Under the pieces are notes generated by a model that saw only the letters and a program-made list of their open reading frames with translations, ran no database searches and was not told the DNA's origin. Both the position numbers and the translations under genes were made by a program. From an uncultured Dokdonella sp. (lineage in GTDB: Bacteria > Pseudomonadota > Gammaproteobacteria > Xanthomonadales > Rhodanobacteraceae): 64,000 nucleotides of DNA. This document shows positions 29,397 to 38,345 of the stretch, in pieces; positions within the stretch are counted from its first letter, which is position 1, and each line of letters begins with the position of its first letter. The DNA lies in contig CAKSZY010000003.1 in the NCBI GenBank assembly GCA_934526015.1, positions 140,334 through 204,333 of the forward strand, written 5' to 3'.

Positions 29397-30914
29397 TCAG
29401 GCCTTGGCGACCTGCAGCTTGATGTCGATGTGCTTGAGGTAGTCGCGTTCCTGCTCGAGATCCACGCGCGTCAGCGGATGGCGTTCCAGCCAGCTGCGCG
29501 GCAGCTCCAGGGCGAGCTGGTTGCCGCTGGCGGCGAGGCGCAGGGCCGGCAGCGGCTCGTCGCTGCGCGCGCGATGCAGCAGCACGGCGAGTCGCAGCAG
29601 GGCAGTCAGGCGCTGTGCGGCCGGCTGCATGCGTGCCGGCAGGGCCTGCAGCTGGCCGTCGTCCGGACGCCGCCGGTGCGAACGCAGGATGGCCGCGAGC
29701 AGGGCCTGTTCCTGGCTGCCGAAGCCGGCGAGGTCGGAATTGGCGGCGATGTAGGCGCCGTGCAGGTGGTGCTGGCTGTGGGCGATGGCCAGGCCGATCT
29801 CGTGGATCTGCGCGCACCAGCCGAGCAGGTCGCGTGCCGGGGCTTCCAGCTGCCAGGCGCCGGCGACCTGTTCGAACAGCATGGTCGCGGTGCGGCTGAC
29901 GCGTGCGGCCTGGGCCTGGTCGACGTCGCTGCGCTGGGCAAGGGCGCCGATGCTGGTATGGCGCGGATCGGTCTGCAGGGCGCGACCGAGCATGTCGTGC
30001 AGCAGGCCTTCGCGCATGGCGGTTTCGCACACGCTCATGCGCTCGAGGCGGAAGGTGTCGAACACGGTTTCGAGGATGACCACGCCGCCGGCGATGATCG
30101 GCGTGCGCTCGCCGGACAGGCCGGCGAGGTCGAGGCGGCTGATGTCGCCGCTGCGCAGGAGTGCCTCGCGCAGCTTGTCGAGCGAGGCCGCGGTGATGCC
30201 GCCATCGCTCCAGCCGTTGGCCTGGACGACCGCGCCGATCGCCTTGGCCGTTCCGGACGAGCCGACCGCCTCGGCCCAGCCGCGTTCGCGGTAGTGGGCG
30301 CCGAACTGCTGCAGTTCGACGGCGATTTCGCCTTTCGCCTGTTGCCAGCGCCGCGGGGTGATGCGGCCGTCGCCGAAGAACCGCAACGTGCTGGCGATGC
30401 AGCCGACCTGCAGGCTCTCGCGCTCGAGGGCGTCGAAACCGCGGCCGATGATGAACTCGGTGCTGCCGCCGCCGATGTCGACGACGAGGCGCTTGTGTTC
30501 GGCCAGCGGCAGGCCGTGGGCGACGCCGAGATAGATCAGGCGCGCTTCCTCGCGGCCGGAGACGATTTCGATCGGATGGCCGAGCGCGGTTTCGGCCGGC
30601 AGCAGGAAGGCTTGCGGATGGGCCAGCTGGCGCACCGCGTTGGTGGCCACCGCACGCACGTGGTCGGCGGCGACGCCGGCGAGGCGCTGGCCGAAGCGGG
30701 CGAGGCAGGCATACGCGGCTTCGCGCCGTTCGCGATTGAGCGAGCCGTCGTCGCGCAGGCCGGCGGCGAGGCGCACGCTTTCGCGCAGGCGATCGATCAC
30801 GCGCAGCTCGCCGCGGCCGTAGCGCGCCACCACGAGGTGGAAACTGTTCGAGCCGAGGTCGGCGGCGGCGAACACGTCGCCGTCGTCGGGTGGGCGGGCG
30901 GCGTCGGTCGGCAT
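29397..30914 (-). CDS. ppx: exopolyphosphatase (Ppx/GppA family)
   Basis: A 505-residue two-domain protein. The N-terminal ribonuclease-H-like ATPase domains have AAADLGSNSFHLVVARY and VVDIGGGSTEFIIGRG; the C-terminal HD-type helical domain follows. It releases phosphate from polyphosphate chains; closely related GppA acts on pppGpp, and both activities are possible. ATG at 30914 shares a base with the ppk1 stop (TGATG), so translation is coupled. It ends the phoB-phoR-ppk1-ppx unit, placing polyphosphate making and breaking enzymes in one transcript. Confidence 0.93.
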   Translation of the reverse strand: MPTDAARPPDDGDVFAAADLGSNSFHLVVARYGRGELRVIDRLRESVRLAAGLRDDGSLNRERREAAYACLARFGQRLAGVAADHVRAVATNAVRQLAHPQAFLLPAETALGHPIEIVSGREEARLIYLGVAHGLPLAEHKRLVVDIGGGSTEFIIGRGFDALERESLQVGCIASTLRFFGDGRITPRRWQQAKGEIAVELQQFGAHYRERGWAEAVGSSGTAKAIGAVVQANGWSDGGITAASLDKLREALLRSGDISRLDLAGLSGERTPIIAGGVVILETVFDTFRLERMSVCETAMREGLLHDMLGRALQTDPRHTSIGALAQRSDVDQAQAARVSRTATMLFEQVAGAWQLEAPARDLLGWCAQIHEIGLAIAHSQHHLHGAYIAANSDLAGFGSQEQALLAAILRSHRRRPDDGQLQALPARMQPAAQRLTALLRLAVLLHRARSDEPLPALRLAASGNQLALELPRSWLERHPLTRVDLEQERDYLKHIDIKLQVAKA

Positions 30915-33055
30915 CAGCCGCAGAGCTTCGCGAGCAGCGTGGCCTGCGCGGAATGCGCGGGCTCGTCGCCGGGCTGCAGATGGGTGTAGCTGCCGTCCGC
31001 CTCGAGGATCCAGGCCTGGGTGTTGTCGGCAAGGTAGTTGTCGAGGGCTTCGTCGTGGACGCGGGCGGCGAGCTCGGGGTCGCGGATCGGGAAGCAGGTT
31101 TCGACGCGGCGCAGCAGGTTGCGGTCGAGCCAGTCGGCACTCGAGCAGTAGATCTCCGGTTCGCCGCCGTTCTCGAACCAGTACACGCGGCTGTGCTCGA
31201 GGAAGCGGCCGACGATCGAGCGCACCTGGATGTTGTCGGAGACGCCGTGGATGCCGGGGCGCAGCGTGCAGGCGCCGCGCACGATGAGGTCGATGCGCAC
31301 GCCGGCACAGGAGGCCTCGTACAGCGCCGAGATCACCGCCGGTTCGTTGAGCGCGTTGATCTTCGCCTTGATGCGGGCAGGGCGGCCGGCCCGCGCGAAT
31401 GCGGTCTCGCGCGCGATCTTCGCCATCAGGCCCTTGTGCAGGGTGAACGGCGAGTGCAGCAACTGCTTGAGCTTGATGATCGGACCGAGCCCCGACAGCT
31501 GCAGGAACAGCAGGTGGGCGTCCTCGCCGATCTCGGCATCGGCGGTCATCAGGCCGAAGTCGGTGTAGGTGCGCGAGGTCACCTGGTGGTAGTTGCCGGT
31601 CGACAGGTGCACGTAGCGGCGCAGGCCGCCCCGCTCGCGGCGCACGATCAGCAGCATCTTGGCGTGCGTCTTGTAGCCGACCACGCCGTAGACCACCTGC
31701 ACGCCGGCCTCCTGCAGCCGGTTGGCGAGACGCAGGTTGGCCTCCTCGTCGAAGCGGGCGCGCAGCTCGACGACGACGGTCACGTCCTTGCCCTGGCGCG
31801 CGGCCTCGATCAGCGAGTCGACCAGCGGCGAATCGTTGCCGGCGCGGTACAGGGTCTGCTTGATCGCCAGCACGTCGGGATCGACGCTGGCCTGCTTGAC
31901 CAGCTCGGCGACCGCGGAGAACGACTCGAACGGATGGTGCAGGAGGATGTCGCGCTCGCGGATCGCGTCGAACAGGCTGGCGTCGGCGCCGACCGCGCTC
32001 GGTCGCGGGGTGAACGGCGCGTACTTGAGGTCCGGGCGGTCGATCTGGTCGTAGATGGCGATGCTGCGGCTGACGTTGACCGGCCCCTCGCAGCGGTAGA
32101 TGTCCTGGTCGGCGAGCTCGAAGTTCTGCTTCAGCATCGTCGTGATCGCCTTCGGGCAGTTCGAGCCGACCTCCAGGCGCACGGCGCGCGCGTAGCCGCG
32201 TCCGCGCAGTTCCTCGCGCAGGGCGAGGGCGAGGTTTTCCACCTCCTCCTCGTCGACCGACAGTTCGCTGTTGCGGGTCACGCGGAACTGGTAGGAGCCC
32301 TTGACCTGCATGCCGGGGAACAGTTCGTCCATGAACTCGTGCAGCACGTCGGCGAGGAAGACGAACTCGTAGCGGTCTTCGGCGACCTCGGCCGGCAGGC
32401 GGATGATGCGCGGCAGCGAGCGCGGCGCGCGCAGCAGGGCCATGTGGCCCTCGCGGCCGAACGCATCCTTGCCCTTGAGCACGACCGCGAGGGTCAGGCT
32501 CTTGTTGAGGATGCGCGGGAACGGATGCGCCGGATCGAGGCCGAGCGGCGACAGCACCGGCAGCGTCTCGTTGCGGAAATAGCCCTGCAGCCAGCGGCGC
32601 TGCTTGACCGTCCATTCCTGCCGGCGCGGGAAGCGGATGCCTTCGCGGGCGAGATCCGGCAGCAGGGTGTCGTTCCAGAAGTCGTACTGCTTCTTGACCA
32701 GGGTCAGGGTGCGTTCGCGGATCCGCGCCAGCACCTCGCCCGGAGCCATGGCGTCGGCGCCGGGCTGCACGTCGCCGAACGAGAGGTGGTGCTTGAGGAT
32801 CGCCACGCGCACCTCGAAGAACTCGTCGAGGTTGGTGCACGAGATGCACATGAAGCGCAGGCGTTCCAGCAACGGATTGCGCGGATCCTCCGCCTGCGCC
32901 ATCACCCGCATGTTGAACTCGATCTGGGCGAGTTCGCGGTTGAGGTAGAGGGCCGGATCGGTGAAGTCCGGCAGCACGCGCTCGATCGCCACTCCTGCGG
33001 GCGCGGCAACCGGTGCCCCGCTGTCGATGTCGAGGCCAGCAATGCTGGAATTCAT
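30914..33055 (-). CDS. ppk1: polyphosphate kinase 1
   Basis: A 713-residue PPK1: N domain and H domain (YLNRELAQIEFNMRV, NLDEFFEVR), then two catalytic phospholipase-D-like domains including YKTHAKMLLIVRRE with the phosphorylated histidine and TGNYHQVTSRTYTDFGL. It builds polyphosphate from ATP. ATG at 33055 starts two bases after the phoR stop. Position directly behind phoB-phoR suggests induction in phosphate limitation. Confidence 0.96.
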   Translation of the reverse strand: MNSSIAGLDIDSGAPVAAPAGVAIERVLPDFTDPALYLNRELAQIEFNMRVMAQAEDPRNPLLERLRFMCISCTNLDEFFEVRVAILKHHLSFGDVQPGADAMAPGEVLARIRERTLTLVKKQYDFWNDTLLPDLAREGIRFPRRQEWTVKQRRWLQGYFRNETLPVLSPLGLDPAHPFPRILNKSLTLAVVLKGKDAFGREGHMALLRAPRSLPRIIRLPAEVAEDRYEFVFLADVLHEFMDELFPGMQVKGSYQFRVTRNSELSVDEEEVENLALALREELRGRGYARAVRLEVGSNCPKAITTMLKQNFELADQDIYRCEGPVNVSRSIAIYDQIDRPDLKYAPFTPRPSAVGADASLFDAIRERDILLHHPFESFSAVAELVKQASVDPDVLAIKQTLYRAGNDSPLVDSLIEAARQGKDVTVVVELRARFDEEANLRLANRLQEAGVQVVYGVVGYKTHAKMLLIVRRERGGLRRYVHLSTGNYHQVTSRTYTDFGLMTADAEIGEDAHLLFLQLSGLGPIIKLKQLLHSPFTLHKGLMAKIARETAFARAGRPARIKAKINALNEPAVISALYEASCAGVRIDLIVRGACTLRPGIHGVSDNIQVRSIVGRFLEHSRVYWFENGGEPEIYCSSADWLDRNLLRRVETCFPIRDPELAARVHDEALDNYLADNTQAWILEADGSYTHLQPGDEPAHSAQATLLAKLCG

Positions 33056-33057
33056 GC

Positions 33058-34122
33058 TCAGGCGTCCTCGCAGACCGGCTCCGGCGGGAGCAGGCGCTCG
33101 ACGCCGAAGATACACGCAAACGTGCTGCCGACGCCGACTTCGCTCTGCACGTCGAGGTGGGCATCGTGCAGCTGCAGGACATGCTTGACGATCGACAGGC
33201 CGAGGCCGGTGCCGCCGGATTCGCGCGAACGGCTGGTCGACACCCGGTAGAAGCGTTCGGTCAGGCGCGGCAGGTGGCGGGCCGGGATGCCGTGCCCGCT
33301 GTCGCGCACGCTGAGGCGGCCGCCGTCGGGGCCGGTCCGCCAGCCGATCGTGATGTGGCCGCCGACCGGCGTGTAACGCACCGCATTGCTGACCAGGTTC
33401 GAGAACGCGCTGTAGAGATCCTTCGGCGAGCCGAGCAGGTCCTGGCCGTCGTCGTGCTCGAGGGTGATCACGTGGCGGCCGCGGCTGAGGCCCTCGGCAT
33501 CGCGCAGCAGGGTGCGCACCAGCGGACCCATCGCCACCCGCATCTGCGGCAGGTTTTCTCCCGAGTCGAGCCGGGACAGGGTCAACAGGTCCTCGACGAT
33601 CTGGGTCATGCGGTGCGACTGCTTGCGCAGTTCGCGCAGGATCGATTCGAACTCGGGAACCTGCTCCGGCTCGATCAGATCGAGGTAGCCGTGCACGACG
33701 GTCAGCGGGGTGCGCAGCTCGTGCGAGACGTTGGCGACGAAGTCGCGGCGCACCTTCTCCACGCGCAGGACCTGGCTGATGTCGCGGCCGAGCAGCAGGG
33801 CGTGATTGTCGGCGTAGGGAATCAGGCGCAGGCTGAGGTGGACGTCGGCATCGCCGGGCGCAGCGACATCGTTGAGCGGTTCGGCTCCATCCGCGGCGAG
33901 CCAGGCGGGCAGGCCGGGGATCGCCACGACCTCGTCGGCGCGGCGGCCGAGGTGGTCCGGATAGGCGAGGCCGAGCAGGCGCCCGGCGGCGGTGTTGAAC
34001 CAGCGGATGCGCCGTTCCTCGTCGATCGCGACGAGCGCGTCCGGCAATGCCGCGGCGGCGTCACGGAAGGCACGGACGAGGCCGACGAGGCTGCCGCGCC
34101 GGCGGGCGACCCGGGCCTTCAC
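33058..34122 (-). CDS. phoR: PhoR-type phosphate-regulon sensor kinase lacking the N-terminal membrane anchor
   Basis: A 354-residue histidine kinase: a PAS domain (residues ~25-120), HisKA with the phosphorylated His134 in NVSHELRTP, and an ATPase domain with NLVSNAVRYTP, DSGHGIP and GTGLGLSIVKHVL. Ordinary PhoR has ~430 residues with two N-terminal transmembrane helices; here the protein starts MKARVARRRGSLVGLVRAF and goes directly to the PAS domain. The GTG at 34122 overlaps the end of a complete phoB, so no room exists for an upstream extension. How it would contact the Pst transporter is unclear. It likely phosphorylates PhoB. Confidence 0.9.
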   Translation of the reverse strand: MKARVARRRGSLVGLVRAFRDAAAALPDALVAIDEERRIRWFNTAAGRLLGLAYPDHLGRRADEVVAIPGLPAWLAADGAEPLNDVAAPGDADVHLSLRLIPYADNHALLLGRDISQVLRVEKVRRDFVANVSHELRTPLTVVHGYLDLIEPEQVPEFESILRELRKQSHRMTQIVEDLLTLSRLDSGENLPQMRVAMGPLVRTLLRDAEGLSRGRHVITLEHDDGQDLLGSPKDLYSAFSNLVSNAVRYTPVGGHITIGWRTGPDGGRLSVRDSGHGIPARHLPRLTERFYRVSTSRSRESGGTGLGLSIVKHVLQLHDAHLDVQSEVGVGSTFACIFGVERLLPPEPVCEDA

Positions 34123-34808
34123 ACGCTTGCGGAAAAGCGGTAACCGGCGCCGCGCACGGTCTGCACGAGAGCGTCCTTCTCGTAGGGTTCAAGCGTCATG
34201 CGCAGGCGGCGGATATGCACGTCGACGGTGCGCTCCTCGACGTAGACGCCCCCGCCCCAGACATGGTCGAGCAGCTGGCTGCGCGTGTAGACCCGCTCGG
34301 GGTGGGTCATGAAGAAATGCAGCAGGCGGTATTCGGTCGGGCCGATCGGCACGGTCTGCTCGCCGGCAAAGACGCGGTGGGCGGCGCTGTCGATGCGCAG
34401 CCCGGCGATCTCGATGATGCCTTCGGTGTCCTCGCCGTGGGTCCGGCGCAGCACCGCGCGGATGCGCGCCACCAGCTCGCGCGCCGAAAACGGCTTGACC
34501 ACGTAATCGTCGACGCCGGCATCGAGGCCGCTGACGCGGTCGCCTTCCTCGCCGCGCGCGGTCAGCATGATGATCGGGATGTCGCGGGTGAGCTCGTCCT
34601 TGCGCAGGCGGCGGGCAAGGTCGATGCCGGGCATGCCGGGCAGCATCCAGTCGAGCAGGATGAGGTCGGGGATGCGGTCGCCGATCGCCGTCTGCGCGCT
34701 GCGCGCGTCGGAGGCATGGATCGCCTCCATGCCGGCCTTGCGCAAGGCAAACGCGACCATGTCGCGGATCGCCGGTTCGTCTTCCACGATCAGGACGTGT
34801 TTCTGCAC
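34119..34808 (-). CDS. phoB: phosphate-regulon response regulator PhoB
   Basis: A 229-residue OmpR/PhoB regulator, exactly the E. coli length. Receiver domain with acidic pocket E9/D10 and phosphorylated D53 (LILLDWMLPG), and K of VKPF; winged-helix domain ending VQTVRGAGYRFSASV. GTG at 34808 gives the family N-terminus; an ATG at 34856 in the same frame would add 16 unrelated residues. Its stop overlaps phoR (GTGA). It lies 44 bp after bepA, so it may be co-transcribed. I saw no convincing Pho box upstream. Confidence 0.95.
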   Translation of the reverse strand: MQKHVLIVEDEPAIRDMVAFALRKAGMEAIHASDARSAQTAIGDRIPDLILLDWMLPGMPGIDLARRLRKDELTRDIPIIMLTARGEEGDRVSGLDAGVDDYVVKPFSARELVARIRAVLRRTHGEDTEGIIEIAGLRIDSAAHRVFAGEQTVPIGPTEYRLLHFFMTHPERVYTRSQLLDHVWGGGVYVEERTVDVHIRRLRMTLEPYEKDALVQTVRGAGYRFSASV

Positions 34809-34852
34809 GATATCGCCGGGAATGGCCCCGTCATGGGCGCCTTGTGACCATA

Positions 34853-36604
34853 TCATTGCAGCGCAGGATTGTTACCGCGGGATGACGCATGCAGGCACAG
34901 CCGGCGCCCGCAATCGGCCGCCGGTGCGGCGACGTTGCCGCCACTGCCGTCGCGCATGCCGCGCTTGCGCTGGTCGAGCACCACCGGTGTCATCGACGTG
35001 ATGCGTGCCTCGACGCGGGCGCGCTGGTAGTAGTCGAGGTCGCCGTCCTTCGCCAGCGCGCTGAGCTGGTTGAGGGCGTCTTCCGGCCGCCCGTTGAGGA
35101 AGGTCACCTCGGCAAAGGCCTCGGCTGCGCGTACCTTGTCGCCACCCAGTTCGCTGGCGCGTCCGAATGCCCGTTGCAGCTCCGGATCGTCGGCACGGCG
35201 CTGCACGAGCGGGCGCAGCAGTTCCTGCGCGGTGCGCGCCGGATCGGCTCCGCCGGTGGCCAGCAGGGCGTCCGCGTAGGCCAGGGTGATCGCGCGGTTG
35301 CCGGGGAAATCCGCGTTGATGCGGGCATGGCGCGCGAGTGCCGCGGCCTTCTGTCCGGCCTGGTCCTCGGCGGCGGCAAGGCCGAGCTCGAACACCGACT
35401 GGCCGGGATGGGCATCGACGAGGTCGGTGAATGCCGCCACCGCTTCCTTCGATTGGCGCACGCGCAACAGGGCGAGCGCATGACCGTAGCGGTTGGCCGG
35501 CGTGTCGAAGGCCGGATTGCCGCGCAGGTCGTCGGCGTAGTAGCGCAAGATAGCGTTCGCCGAGTCGGCATTGAGCACGCGTGCGCGTTCGCGCATCAGT
35601 TCGAAGTACACCGGCGTGTCCGCAGTGGCGGCATTCCTGCGCGAGACATGGGTCGCGCTTGCCAGCACCGGCACCGACAGCTGCAGCGATGCCGGCTGGC
35701 AGGCCAGCGTGCGCGCCGGCTCGAGTTCGCCGATGCGGGCAACGCCGGCGCAACCGGCATCGTCGCTGAAGGCGTCTCCCGTCGTGCCGCGCGGTGCGCG
35801 GCCGAAGCTGGCGGCATGCGCCTTGCCGAGCGCTTCGGCACGCGACTTCGCGTCGGCGATGCGAGTGACGTCGACCGGGTGGGTACGCAGGAACTCGGGG
35901 ATGTCGATGCCGTTCGTGCGCATGATGCGCTGGAACATGGCGAAGGTGTCGGCCATCGCCAGCGGATCGTATCCGGCGCGCGCCAGCGTCTGGATGCCGA
36001 CGCGGTCGGCTTCCATTTCGTCGTAGCGGGTGAAGTTGATCGCGCGCTGCTGGATCAGCGAGAGGCCGGTCATCAAGACCGCCTCGCTGGCATCGTCGGT
36101 GCGCGAGCCGGCCACGGCCAGCGCCCCGAGCATGGCCAGCGCGATCGGCAGCGAGGTCTTCTTCGAATCCTCGAAGGCGCGCAGCGTGTGCTGCTGGGTG
36201 ATGTGGGCGATTTCGTGGCCGATGACCGCGGCGAGTTCGTCCTCGCTGGTCACCGCGGTGATCAGGCCGACGTTGAAGCCGAGGTAGCCGCCCGGTGCGG
36301 CGAAGGCATTGATGTCGTTGCTGCGCACGACGAAGAAGGTGAACGGCTGGCCGGCGCCTTCGCTGTGGGCGACCAGCCGGTAGCCGAGCGAGTCGAGGTA
36401 GTCGCTGACCAGCGGATCGTCGAAGACCAGGTTGTAGGAGCGCAGTTCGCGCAGCATGCTCGCGCCGTACTCGCGCATCTCGGCCGGCGTCGCGGCGCTG
36501 CCGGCGGAGCTGCCGATGTCGGGCAGGCGCGGGGCCTCCTGCGCGCCGGCAAGGCCGGTGAGGGCGCTGGCGAGGATCAGGGAAAGCAGGCGACGGCCGG
36601 ACAT
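34853..36604 (-). CDS. bepA: BepA-like periplasmic M48 metalloprotease/chaperone with TPR region
   Basis: A 583-residue protein with a signal peptide (MSGRRLLSLILASALTGLAGA), an M48 peptidase domain (zinc motif VIGHEIAHITQQH, third ligand in RYDEMEADRVG) and a C-terminal TPR-like helical part. In E. coli BepA (487 residues) works at the BAM complex to assemble or degrade LptD. This version is about 95 residues longer; some of the addition lies after the protease domain (an AGCAGVARIGELEPA region). ATG at 36604 has a GGAG site. A TAGACT -10-like element lies ~35 bp upstream. Confidence 0.88.
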   Translation of the reverse strand: MSGRRLLSLILASALTGLAGAQEAPRLPDIGSSAGSAATPAEMREYGASMLRELRSYNLVFDDPLVSDYLDSLGYRLVAHSEGAGQPFTFFVVRSNDINAFAAPGGYLGFNVGLITAVTSEDELAAVIGHEIAHITQQHTLRAFEDSKKTSLPIALAMLGALAVAGSRTDDASEAVLMTGLSLIQQRAINFTRYDEMEADRVGIQTLARAGYDPLAMADTFAMFQRIMRTNGIDIPEFLRTHPVDVTRIADAKSRAEALGKAHAASFGRAPRGTTGDAFSDDAGCAGVARIGELEPARTLACQPASLQLSVPVLASATHVSRRNAATADTPVYFELMRERARVLNADSANAILRYYADDLRGNPAFDTPANRYGHALALLRVRQSKEAVAAFTDLVDAHPGQSVFELGLAAAEDQAGQKAAALARHARINADFPGNRAITLAYADALLATGGADPARTAQELLRPLVQRRADDPELQRAFGRASELGGDKVRAAEAFAEVTFLNGRPEDALNQLSALAKDGDLDYYQRARVEARITSMTPVVLDQRKRGMRDGSGGNVAAPAADCGRRLCLHASSRGNNPALQ

Positions 36605-36776
36605 GCAGGGCTCCGCGGGTGCGCACAAAACGGGGCGAGTCTACCCGGCCGAGCCTTAAGCGGGTGTGAGCTTCCGACTTGCCCGCCGCGCCGGCCGGCC
36701 CGCTGCGTGCCGGGCTTGCAAGCGGTCGCAGCGGCCACATTTCGGGACGATGCCCTTCACCGCGGGAGCGCGATCC

Positions 36777-37043
36777 ATGGCCAAGGTCGAAATGTTCACG
36801 ACACTGATCTGCCCCTACTGCGTGGCGGCGAAGAACCTGCTGCGCCAGAAGGGCCTCGACTACGAGGAAATCCGCGTCGACAGCGATCCGGCGCGCCGCG
36901 AGGAAATGCTCGCCCGCTCCGGCGGTCGCCGCAGCGTCCCGCAGATCTTCATCAATGGTACCCACGTCGGCGGCTTCGACGATCTGGTCGCCGCCGACCG
37001 CAGCGGCCGCCTCGCCGAACTCGCCGGCAGCGCGCAAAGCTGA
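36777..37043 (+). CDS. grxC: glutaredoxin 3 (dithiol)
   Basis: An 88-residue glutaredoxin. Redox centre CPYC (Cys12/Cys15), the glutathione-binding SVPQIFING and GGFDDLVAAD motifs. It reduces disulfides with glutathione in the cytosol. ATG at 36777 (MAKVEMF) has GGGAG upstream. It is divergent from bepA and converges on the hypothetical gene at 37158. Confidence 0.95.
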   Translation: MAKVEMFTTLICPYCVAAKNLLRQKGLDYEEIRVDSDPARREEMLARSGGRRSVPQIFINGTHVGGFDDLVAADRSGRLAELAGSAQS

Positions 37044-37157
37044 GCCCGCCGCGGCAGCGGCTGCAGTGACCGCCCGGGCGGGTGTGCGCGCAACCCGGAT
37101 GCGCCGGTCACGCCGGCGTCGTCTGCATTCCCCGCTGCCGCCGCTGCGCTTCCCGCC

Positions 37158-38285
37158 TCACTCCGGCAGCCGGATCAGCTCGGCGGTTTCGCCGTCGGTA
37201 TTGCGCCCCTGCAGGCGGTCGAGGCCGATGCGGTCGAAACCCGCGGCGACTTCGCCGTCGATCCGCAACGTGCACTGGCGCGGGAAGGCGTCGCTGCCGA
37301 TCTCGATGCGGCAATCCAGTTCCGCGCCGCCGGCCGCGTCGAGCAGGCGGAAACCGTCGGCATCGCTGGTGCGGGTGGCATCGAGCACGATCACCCGCGC
37401 GGCGCGGCGCGCCGTGTCGACCAGCACCCAGCGCCCCTGCCAGGCACTGCCGGGGCGGTCGATCGCGAATGCCGAACGCGCCAGCTCGAGCGGCTGCAGG
37501 TCGATGCCGGGGGCGCCGCCGGCGAAGTCCCGCTCGATCCATGCCTGCGCGCGGGCCGGCGAGGAAAAATGCAGGTGCAGGACCGGACCCGCATCGGCCA
37601 CCGGCGTCGCCACGCCGCTGCCGAATGCGGCGGTGTCGCCGCGCATGCGCATGAGCTGCACGTGCGCCACGCTTCCCCGCAGCACGCCGCTGCCGAAGGC
37701 CCACTCGGGGCGCCCGGCGTCGTAGCCGAACAGGGTCACCGCGATGCGCGTCCCCTGGCGTTCGAGGCTGATGCCGCCGCCGGCGAGCGCCGGTGGCGTG
37801 TCGCGGTCGGTCGCCACCGACCACCAGAATCCGCTCTCCGGCGTCGCCGCCGATTGCCCTGCGGCATCCAGCCACTGGAAGGCGATCAGGGTTTCGCTGC
37901 CGTCGGCGCCGGCAAGGAACAGGCGCACCGCGTAGACGTCGAGCGGAAGGGATTCCCAGCCGGAGGCGCGGGCGGGATTGGTGCGCAGGTCGAGGGTACT
38001 GGCCTGCTTCAGGCAGCGCCCCGGCGACGCGCGCAGATGGATGTCGATGTGGCCGGGAACGACGGTCGCGCGCTCGACGAACGGCAGGCAACTGTCCGGC
38101 CAGGTCGCCTCGATGCGCAGGTCGGGCGGCGCCTGCGGCGCGTGCAGCGAGGTGGCCACCAGGCTGAGGCGCAGGTCGTTGCCGATGCCGGCCTCGACCG
38201 CGGCGGGCGCCATCAGCACCGCCGCCAGGACGACGGCAAATCGCCGCAGGAGCGTCCGCATGCGTGTTGTGCGCTGCATCGTCAT
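37158..38285 (-). CDS. secreted protein of unknown function
   Basis: A 375-residue protein that I do not recognise. It has a signal peptide (LLRRFAVVLAAVLMAPAAVEA after a basic start) and is then mostly beta strand by composition. Two cysteine pairs stand out: DSCLPF with GRCLKQ, and ELDCRIE with RQCTLR, consistent with periplasmic disulfides. ATG at 38285 was chosen; in-frame ATGs at 38279 and 38261 are possible. No transmembrane segment or lipobox is seen. It is divergent from the isocitrate dehydrogenase gene at 60 bp and converges with grxC. The first cysteine-containing part faintly recalls short repeat domains in other Xanthomonadaceae secreted proteins, a weak impression only. Confidence 0.7.
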   Translation of the reverse strand: MTMQRTTRMRTLLRRFAVVLAAVLMAPAAVEAGIGNDLRLSLVATSLHAPQAPPDLRIEATWPDSCLPFVERATVVPGHIDIHLRASPGRCLKQASTLDLRTNPARASGWESLPLDVYAVRLFLAGADGSETLIAFQWLDAAGQSAATPESGFWWSVATDRDTPPALAGGGISLERQGTRIAVTLFGYDAGRPEWAFGSGVLRGSVAHVQLMRMRGDTAAFGSGVATPVADAGPVLHLHFSSPARAQAWIERDFAGGAPGIDLQPLELARSAFAIDRPGSAWQGRWVLVDTARRAARVIVLDATRTSDADGFRLLDAAGGAELDCRIEIGSDAFPRQCTLRIDGEVAAGFDRIGLDRLQGRNTDGETAELIRLPE

Positions 38286-38345
38286 TTCCGGATAATGCAC
38301 GCATTTGTCGCCTGGCGGCAGTCCTTTACGGAGTTGGTTCCACTG

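Noticed and set aside
34809..34900. Pho box before phoB
   Set aside because: No pair of CTGTCAT-like direct repeats at 11-bp spacing could be seen in this stretch or the end of bepA.
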